From JADJQU01 sp035490315 (GTDB lineage: Bacteria > Planctomycetota > UBA1135 > GCA-002686595), in contig DATHET010000177.1 of assembly GCA_035490315.1 (NCBI GenBank), positions 1 to 11,303 on the forward strand: DNA of 11,303 nt, written 5' to 3'. Below the pieces are notes generated by a model. That model saw only the letters and a list, made by a program, of their open reading frames with translations. It was not told where the DNA came from and ran no database searches. Position numbers and translations under genes: made by a program. This document shows positions 6,243 through 11,303 of the stretch, piece by piece (positions within the stretch are counted from its first letter, which is position 1; each line of letters begins with the position of its first letter).

Positions 6243-7390
6243 AGCAGAATTTCCATGCATGGCGATCGTTGCTCGCCGTCGCGATCCTCGGCTCGTTCAG
6301 CGGATGCGCGAGCCCCGGGCTCACGGAGATCGCCTGGGAGCCCGTCGTCTGCTACCAGGCCAGGGGTCCGATCGAGCGAGTGCGCAGCGGACGCCCGGAT
6401 CCAAGGGACCGGGGCCTGCAGGCGGTGAGCGTCGACCAGGCCGGCGACGTGGCGCTGATGCACTTCGAGCGCGGAGTGCCTCGCTCCGAAGTCATCCACC
6501 AGAACAGGAGCGAGCTCACGGGTCTGTTGATCACCGACGCGGATTCCGCGCTTCCCGGCGAAGAAATCTACGCCGGCGGATACGCGGGCGGAAACGAGCG
6601 CGAGGGCACGGGCGGTGTCGTGCTGCAACTCGCGCGGCCTGATGCCGCGCAGGGCGCATGGAGTGTTCGCCGGATCTATGAGGGATCCGCCTTCGTGCAC
6701 TCGATCGAGCGCGTCGAGCCCCTGGTCGCGAGCGAAGTCGTCCGCTTGCTCGTCTCGACCTACGCAGGCGAGATCCATCTGCTGACGCCGACCCCCGGAA
6801 GCGGTCCGTGGGAGGACAGCCTGCTCTACCGCGAGCCGCCGAATCCGGATCCCGAAGCGATCAAGATCAAGGACGCGACCTTCCTCACCGATGCCTCCGG
6901 CCGCCGGAGCCATGAAGCGCTGATCGCCTTGAAAATGGGCCGCACGCTTTTCCTGGACGTCGACCATCCGGATCGGACGCGACTCATCCACGAGGAACTG
7001 GGCGGCCTGTCGCGGGTCACTTCCGATGGTCAGGGTGGCGCCTACATCACCGGCTACTTTGGACGTGTGCTGCACTTCCTGCGCGATGGCGAAGGCTTCC
7101 AAGTCGTCTCGATCGAGCAGGAAGCAGCGGACAGTGGACTGCGCGGCCTGGTGCTCGGCGATTTCCCGGTGACCGGCGCGACGGCGCGCATGGCGATCTT
7201 CGGATTCCACAAGCTGTGCCGGGCGCTCGTGTCGCGCCACGGCGTGCTGGATCCGGTGACGATCTATGTCGACATCGACCGCGGCCACGCGATCGAGGCC
7301 GCGGACCTGATTCAGGGCAACGGCGCGGACGAGATCCTGATCGGCGGGTACTCCAACCGGATCACGATGCTGGTCGCGCAACGGAAGTGA
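6239..7390 (+). CDS. Unrecognised lipoprotein with beta-propeller-like repeats
   Basis: This 383-residue protein starts at an ATG overlapping the ATPase stop (ATGA), with GGAG five bases upstream. It has a short basic start, a hydrophobic stretch and a lipobox GSFSG-Cys23, so it should be an exported lipoprotein; Ala at +2 suggests the outer membrane by E. coli rules. I do not recognise the family. The mature part contains recurring short beta-strand units ending in similar patterns: GEEIYAGGYAGG, RLLVSTYAGEIHLLT, GGAYITGYFGRVLHFL and ADEILIGGYSNRITMLV. These resemble blades of a VCBS/FG-GAP-type propeller, but the calcium-binding DxDGDG loop is degenerate (DADSALPGEE; GNGADEI). It is the last gene of the uptake operon, ending 27 bases before the convergent operon. 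Its place after a complete ABC transporter suggests an accessory role in ligand capture or surface binding; that is inference. Confidence 0.85.
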   Translation: MKQNFHAWRSLLAVAILGSFSGCASPGLTEIAWEPVVCYQARGPIERVRSGRPDPRDRGLQAVSVDQAGDVALMHFERGVPRSEVIHQNRSELTGLLITDADSALPGEEIYAGGYAGGNEREGTGGVVLQLARPDAAQGAWSVRRIYEGSAFVHSIERVEPLVASEVVRLLVSTYAGEIHLLTPTPGSGPWEDSLLYREPPNPDPEAIKIKDATFLTDASGRRSHEALIALKMGRTLFLDVDHPDRTRLIHEELGGLSRVTSDGQGGAYITGYFGRVLHFLRDGEGFQVVSIEQEAADSGLRGLVLGDFPVTGATARMAIFGFHKLCRALVSRHGVLDPVTIYVDIDRGHAIEAADLIQGNGADEILIGGYSNRITMLVAQRK

Positions 7391-7408
7391 GGGAGCGACC
7401 CTCTTCCG
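7382..7408. terminator. Hairpin between convergent operons, possible shared terminator
   Basis: CGGAA (7382-7386) pairs with TTCCG (7404-7408), and GAGGG (7389-7393) pairs with CCCTC (7399-7403). That gives ten base pairs with a 2-base bulge (GT) and the loop AGCGA. The structure includes the stop codon of the upstream lipoprotein gene and sits 9 bases from the end of the opposing HEAT gene. No T-run follows on either strand, so it is not a classic intrinsic terminator, but its position fits a bidirectional transcript end. Confidence 0.45.
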
Positions 7409-7417
7409 CCGACAGTC

Positions 7418-8890
7418 TCAGCGAATCTCGGCCAGGGCCCGCGACGTGACGAGCTTCGCGCGGGCGGCGAGGCGCGCTTCGAGCTGCTCGCGGGTCGCGA
7501 TCTCACCGGCAGCGGTGGTATCGAGCGCGAGCCATTCCCGCAGGATCGGATCGAAGCGCGCCGGCTCGGCTTTCTTGCTGCTCGCGAGCCAGCGTCCCAG
7601 GGCATTCTCCGCGGAGATCGCTTCGGTGCGCGGAGCGGTCATGCGCTCCGCCAGGAATTCGACCACGTCGCGGCTAGGATCCAGCGCCAGCAAGGACTCC
7701 GCGGCGGCCTGGCGCAGATCGGCCGCCTGAGCGGGAGCGAAGGCGCTGCGCAGGGGCTTGACCGAGCGTTCCTGCGCGAGGGTCCCAAGAGCCCGCGCCG
7801 CCGCCGTGCGGTAGTCGAGATCCCGGGAATTGAGCAGCGCCGATTCCAAGGGCTCCGCCGCGGCGGTCCAGCCCAGCGCGCCCAAGGCCGAAGCAGCGGC
7901 CGGCGCCAGCCGCGGCTCGTTCAGGGCGGCCAGCAGCTCCGGTCCCGCTTTGCGCGCGCGCAGACCCAAACGCTGGAGGCATTGCGCGGCATGGATGCGC
8001 AGGTACACGTTCTTCTCGTGCAGAGTCTGCATCAAGGGATCGACGATCCAGGCATTCATGTCCGTCAGGATGAAGCGGCGGTCGTCGACGACGCGCAGGT
8101 CCCACTCGCCCAGGGCCTGGATGCACTTCCAGATCTGGCGCTCCAGGTCCTTCGAGACCGCGGGCGGCGGGAGCTTCGCTTCCAGCTCGCCATTGAGCCA
8201 CAGGGCATTCAGCGTGTCGCCGTCGCTGACACCGGCGGCTGCCGCGAGGCTCGCCATGTGCTCCTGGGCAAGGGCCACCAGCTCGGGCGTGCGCGCGCGA
8301 TCGCGCACCACGCGCAGGCCGTCGACGCCGGCGTAATTTCCGAGCCCCGCGGCGCAATCGGCCAGCCACACGGCGGTCTCTTCGTCGGTCTCGTAGCGCA
8401 GGCGCAGCAGGATGCGCGGCAGGAACTGCGTCTGTTTCGTCCCGATCAGCCGCCACGCGCACTGCGAGCGGATCCACGGCTCGCGGCTGGTCGTCAGCGT
8501 GGCCACCAGAGTCTCGACCGAGGCCGGTGAATCGAGCGCGCCGAGCACTTCGATCGCAGCCGATCGGAATTCAGGCGTCTGCTGGGTGTCGTTCAAGACC
8601 TGGGCGAGGAAGGGCAGCGTCGCGTCCTTGCGCGAACGGAAGTCCTCGAGCACGACGTCGCGCATGGTGTTGCGCGGCGTCGCCAGGGCGCCGACCATGC
8701 TCAGGAGCTCTTCCTTCTGCTCGGCGGGAATCGGCTCGGCGGGCTTCGCTGCAGGAACCTCCCCGGGTCCCAGCTCCGCCAGCTTCGGCGCGACCACGTC
8801 TCGCAACTCGAACACGGCCGGCTTCGCGGTCTCGTTGCCTCCGCAGCCAACGGCCAGGACTGCGGCCAGGATCGCGCTGCGCAGGCTCAT
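7418..8890 (-). CDS. HEAT-repeat lipoprotein
   Basis: This 490-residue protein begins at the ATG at 8890, which overlaps the cytochrome stop (ATGA). The open frame extends further upstream, but only this start gives a lipoprotein signal: MSLRSAILAAVLAVG-Cys16, followed by GGNE. A Pro/Ala/Glu-rich spacer reaches about residue 60. The rest is helical repeats of HEAT/PBS-lyase type, for example RSAAIEVLGALDSPASVETLVATL (about 109-132), YLRIHAAQCLQRLGLRARKAGPELLAAL (about 296-323), APAAASALGALGWTAAAEPLESALL (about 329-353), YRTAAARALGTLAQERSVKPLRSAF (about 360-384) and LRQAAAESLLALDPS (about 392-406). No catalytic motif is visible. Such solenoids are usually protein-binding scaffolds. Co-translation with a membrane-anchored multiheme cytochrome suggests that it docks or organises that protein on the periplasmic side; this is inference. 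Confidence 0.88.
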   Translation of the reverse strand: MSLRSAILAAVLAVGCGGNETAKPAVFELRDVVAPKLAELGPGEVPAAKPAEPIPAEQKEELLSMVGALATPRNTMRDVVLEDFRSRKDATLPFLAQVLNDTQQTPEFRSAAIEVLGALDSPASVETLVATLTTSREPWIRSQCAWRLIGTKQTQFLPRILLRLRYETDEETAVWLADCAAGLGNYAGVDGLRVVRDRARTPELVALAQEHMASLAAAAGVSDGDTLNALWLNGELEAKLPPPAVSKDLERQIWKCIQALGEWDLRVVDDRRFILTDMNAWIVDPLMQTLHEKNVYLRIHAAQCLQRLGLRARKAGPELLAALNEPRLAPAAASALGALGWTAAAEPLESALLNSRDLDYRTAAARALGTLAQERSVKPLRSAFAPAQAADLRQAAAESLLALDPSRDVVEFLAERMTAPRTEAISAENALGRWLASSKKAEPARFDPILREWLALDTTAAGEIATREQLEARLAARAKLVTSRALAEIR

Positions 8891-9900
8891 GGTTCCAGGG
8901 TGACGCGATACAGTAGCCGCGCCTCCGCGTCGGGATCGGGATGGGCAGGATCCTTCCAATAAGGAGTGATCTTGTAGAACAGCGAGAGCTCGATCGCGCC
9001 GCGCGCCGCTTCGTCCTCGATCACGACCTCGCGCTTCTCGTGAGCCGGCAGCAGCGTGTCGACCAGGTCCACCTCGTGCCGGTAGGGACTGCGGAAGCGA
9101 TAGGCCCAGCGCCAAGGCCCCGGAGTCTCGCCCGCCGCGGCCAGCGGCCTCCAGAAGATGTCCGCCGCCCGCGAGCGTTCGTCGGTCGGGAAGTGGTGGC
9201 CCGCGGCGACGTTCTCGACGGCGGCGACCAGCTTCGAACCATCGCGGCGCGCGGTGAAGCTCACCGCGGAGCGCACCAGCTCGATGTCATGCCCGCCGTG
9301 CATCGTGTGGTTGCGGCCCTGGTTCGGATCGCCGTTGCGGAAGGGCATGTGGCAGTCGACACAGCTGACTCCCGCGGCCGGATAGCTGGACTCGCGCCAC
9401 TGCTGGACTGTCTTGTGCTGATCGTGGCACACGCCGCAGAACTCCGGCTGGGCGAGCTCGCGCATGGCGACGGGCCGACAGGCGGCGGCGGAATCTTCCA
9501 ACGTGCCGGCAACCGTGCCGCGCGCGCCTTCCGCGAGCAGGTGGCAGGAGATGCAATCGACGCCTTCGGCGCGACGCGAGCTGCGCGGCAACACGCGCTG
9601 GCCTACTCCAGTCTCGAACACCGGACGCGGCGCGTGGCAATCGATGCAGTCGGTGTTGGCGAAGTCATTGGAAAGCGCCTGCACGTCGGGATCCTCCCAG
9701 GCGCGCGAGTGCCAGGATTGCTGCCACTCCGCGAAGACCGTCGCGTGGCAGGCGGCGCACTGGTCGGAGCTCGTGAACACGCGCGACTCCGCGGGCGCCT
9801 CGACGGGCCGGAACACGAAGAAGGTCACCGCCGCTCCGAGACCGAGCAGCACGAAACCGGAAAACTGGCGCAAGGAGATTCTGGACACGGCGGATTCCAT
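8887..9900 (-). CDS. Membrane-anchored pentaheme cytochrome c (c554-like)
   Basis: With ATG at 9900 this is a 337-residue protein with an N-terminal signal anchor at about residues 13-30 (FSGFVLLGLGAAVTFFVF) and the remainder in the periplasm. Five CXXCH heme sites are present: CAACH (48-52), CIDCH (85-89), CISCH (116-120), CGVCH (155-159) and CVDCH (180-184). Extra histidines that could be distal ligands occur in EWQQSWHSRAW, DQHKT and NHTMHGGH. The spacing and the W-x3-W-H element resemble cytochrome c554-type electron carriers. A C-terminal beta-rich domain without hemes includes AAGHHFPTDERSR, a block often seen after such heme domains. No obvious catalytic signature is visible. A TTG at 9915 overlapping the ATPase stop (TTGA) would add five residues; neither start has a strong ribosome binding site. 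It lies between an ABC transporter and a HEAT lipoprotein in one operon. It probably transfers electrons to or from a periplasmic partner, not yet defined. Confidence 0.9.
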   Translation of the reverse strand: MESAVSRISLRQFSGFVLLGLGAAVTFFVFRPVEAPAESRVFTSSDQCAACHATVFAEWQQSWHSRAWEDPDVQALSNDFANTDCIDCHAPRPVFETGVGQRVLPRSSRRAEGVDCISCHLLAEGARGTVAGTLEDSAAACRPVAMRELAQPEFCGVCHDQHKTVQQWRESSYPAAGVSCVDCHMPFRNGDPNQGRNHTMHGGHDIELVRSAVSFTARRDGSKLVAAVENVAAGHHFPTDERSRAADIFWRPLAAAGETPGPWRWAYRFRSPYRHEVDLVDTLLPAHEKREVVIEDEAARGAIELSLFYKITPYWKDPAHPDPDAEARLLYRVTLEP

Positions 9901-9911
9901 GGCGAGACCGT

Positions 9912-10574
9912 TCAAGCGACGGCTTGGCCGGCCTCCAGTTGGAGCACGTCGTCGGCGAGACCGCGGGCCTCGTCGGGATCGTGGGTCACGAAGATGGTGG
10001 TCAAGCTCAAGCGGCGATGCAATTCACCGACTCGTTCGAGCAAGGAGGCGCGCAGTCGGGCGTCGAGAGGACCGAGGGGCTCGTCGAGGAGCAGGTACTT
10101 TGGCTCGACGGCGAGGGCGCGCGCCAGGGCCAGGCGTTGCGCTTCGCCACCGGAGAGGTTGCCGGGCTTGCGCTTCTCGAGGCCGCCGAGCTCGACGAGC
10201 TCGACAAGCTTCTGGATGCGCGAGGGGCGCTCGGCCTTCGCGACTTTCCTGCACGACAGGACGAACTCGAGGGTCCGCTCGACGCTCATGTGCGGCCACA
10301 AGCCGCCGCCGCCCTGGAACATGAATCCGATCCGGCGTTGCTCGGGAGCGATCGTCAGCTTCGCGCCTTCGCTGGCCAGGGCTCCGTCGAGGCGCAGGCT
10401 GCCGCTCGCCGGGATCGCCAGGCCGGCGATCATGCGCAGCAGGGTGCTCTTGCCCGACCCGGAAGGACCGACGACGAGGGTGAAGCTCCCTGGCGCGAAG
10501 CTGCGCTCGATCGGGCCGAGCACGCGGTGTCCGCCAAGCTCGACGACCACGCCGGACAATTCGACGCCCTTCAC
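9912..10574 (-). CDS. ABC transporter ATPase, FbpC/ThiQ/CysA-like short form
   Basis: This cytoplasmic ATPase powers the permease encoded just upstream. From the GTG at 10574 it has 220 residues: Walker A GPSGSGKST (36-44), Q-loop FMFQ (Gln87), signature LSGGEAQRLALARAL (140-154), Walker B YLLLDEP (160-166), D-loop GPLDARLR and switch His198 in VTHDPDEA. I chose this GTG because it overlaps the permease stop as GTGA and has GAGG seven bases upstream; the GTG at 10616 would add 14 residues without family sense. It lacks the C-terminal TOBE regulatory domain of full-length FbpC, PotA or CysA, so it resembles short forms such as ThiQ. After the Q-loop glutamine, a run of four glycines precedes LWPHMSV, one residue longer than the common DYALFPH pattern. 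The DEPLGPLDAR and THDPDEA blocks place it in the ferric iron/sulfate/thiamine/polyamine branch. Substrate is unproven. Confidence 0.92.
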   Translation of the reverse strand: MKGVELSGVVVELGGHRVLGPIERSFAPGSFTLVVGPSGSGKSTLLRMIAGLAIPASGSLRLDGALASEGAKLTIAPEQRRIGFMFQGGGGLWPHMSVERTLEFVLSCRKVAKAERPSRIQKLVELVELGGLEKRKPGNLSGGEAQRLALARALAVEPKYLLLDEPLGPLDARLRASLLERVGELHRRLSLTTIFVTHDPDEARGLADDVLQLEAGQAVA

Positions 10575-11303
10575 GGCAGCACCTCGAGGCGCCTGCGTCC
10601 GAGCAGGGTCCAGCACAGGGCGGGAAGGGCCACAAAGAAAATCACGAGCAGCGCGAGAGCAGCGACGAAGTCGTCGCGGCCGAAGTGCACCGCGTTGTAC
10701 AGGCGGAACATGATGGTCGAGTTCGCCGCCGGCACGAAGATCGCCGCGTCGATCTCACGCATGGCGAGCACGAACACCAGCGTGACCGCGCCGAACAGGG
10801 CGCCGGAAAGCTGCGGCGCCAGCACCTGGAACAGGGTTCGCGCCGGCCTGGCCCCCACCAGTCGCGTCGCTTCTTCCTGGCGTCTGTCGACCATGGCGAC
10901 CGCGGCCGCGACGGCCAGGATCGCGATCGGCGCGAAGCGTCCGACCATCAGCAGGATCACCATCCACGGCGAATCGTAGAGGGCGCCCGTGGCGGGACGA
11001 TTCCAGAGCGTGATGTTCCCGATCCCGAACAGGATCGCGGGCACCGCGAGCGGCATGATCACGACCAGCTGCAGCGCATTCACGCGCGCGCGCTCGAGCG
11101 CGTGGCCGAGGATCAAGGCCAGCGGCACGCAGGCCAGGGCTGCGCCGGTGGAAAAGAGCAGGCTGGACTGGAGATTGGATCGGCCGAGCTCCATCGCTCG
11201 CGCGAAGGCCGCCTGAAACGCGGTGATCGTGAAGCCGCGCGGCCCTCCGCCTGCTTCCCAGAAGAGCCGCCCTAGCGGAGCGACGACGGCGACGGCGAGC
11301 AGG
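10571..11303 (-). CDS. ABC transporter permease, FbpB/ThiP-like (N-terminus beyond window)
   Basis: The frame is open to the right edge, giving 243 visible residues; the start lies outside. About six hydrophobic helices are visible: LLAVAVVAPLGRLFW at the edge, LLFSTGAALACVPLALILG, LQLVVIMPLAVPAILFGIG, PWMVILLMVGRFAPIAILAV, LFGAVTLVFVLAMREID and AALALLVIFFVALPALCW. The EAA coupling loop is clear as EEATRLVGARPARTLFQVL, marking a binding-protein-dependent permease that contacts the ATPase. The REIDAAIFVPAANSTIMFRLYN segment resembles FbpB-type ferric iron permeases and their relatives. FbpB and ThiP are often about 500 residues with two fused halves; this would be the C-terminal half, but a single-domain permease is also possible. 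Its stop overlaps the ATPase GTG. The binding protein is presumably encoded further upstream, off the window. Confidence 0.88.
   Translation of the reverse strand, partial: LLAVAVVAPLGRLFWEAGGGPRGFTITAFQAAFARAMELGRSNLQSSLLFSTGAALACVPLALILGHALERARVNALQLVVIMPLAVPAILFGIGNITLWNRPATGALYDSPWMVILLMVGRFAPIAILAVAAAVAMVDRRQEEATRLVGARPARTLFQVLAPQLSGALFGAVTLVFVLAMREIDAAIFVPAANSTIMFRLYNAVHFGRDDFVAALALLVIFFVALPALCWTLLGRRRLEVLP

Noticed and set aside
4755..6260. Minus-strand 501-codon open frame across permease and ATPase
   Set aside because: It lies opposite two well-supported ABC genes and shows no protein family features.
8941..10713. Plus-strand 590-codon open frame opposite the cytochrome and ATPase genes
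   Set aside because: The minus strand here carries five CXXCH motifs and a complete set of ABC ATPase motifs. The plus-strand product is an Arg/Ala-rich shadow.
1..11303. tRNA, rRNA, CRISPR array, insertion sequence or prophage
   Set aside because: No tandem spaced repeats, transposase-like proteins, terminal inverted repeats or RNA gene signatures were seen on reading both strands.

Overview
The window is high-G+C bacterial DNA with dense coding and strong G/C bias at third codon positions. The encoded proteins point to a diderm bacterium: a TonB protein, a TonB-dependent outer-membrane receptor, several lipoproteins and a membrane-anchored multiheme cytochrome c. The style (HEAT-repeat lipoprotein, small c554-like multiheme cytochrome, lipoprotein with beta-propeller-like repeats) would suit Planctomycetota or another environmental phylum such as Acidobacteriota or Myxococcota. 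That placement is inference; there is no rRNA or other marker here.

Layout. (1) Positions 1-786, minus strand: a TonB protein whose last few residues run off the left edge. (2) Positions 787-1165: a 379-base divergent intergenic region with several inverted repeats but no recognisable riboswitch or clear promoter. (3) Positions 1166-7390, plus strand: a five-gene uptake operon of FecA-like TonB-dependent receptor, substrate-binding lipoprotein, FecCD/BtuC-type permease, FecE/BtuD-type ATPase, and an unrecognised lipoprotein with beta-propeller-like repeats. The last four genes are separated by 3 bases or overlap by 4. (4) Positions 7382-7408: a hairpin between the two convergent operons. (5) Positions 11303-7418, minus strand, read from the right edge: an ABC permease (partial, FbpB/ThiP-like), its ATPase, a five-heme membrane-anchored cytochrome c and a HEAT-repeat lipoprotein. 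Every junction is tightly coupled, with 4-base stop/start overlaps available.

How the genes may work together. TonB energises the receptor, which brings a metal chelate (ferric chelate most likely; cobalamin or another metal complex is possible) into the periplasm. The lipoprotein binds it and the BtuCD-type ABC transporter moves it into the cytoplasm. The second operon looks like a different class of ABC importer, of the kind that carries free ferric iron or a small anion, with a periplasm-facing multiheme cytochrome and a scaffold-like lipoprotein built in. The most interesting inference is that this second operon couples electron transfer to metal uptake. The substrate-binding protein of that second transporter is not in the window, nor are ExbB/ExbD for the TonB.
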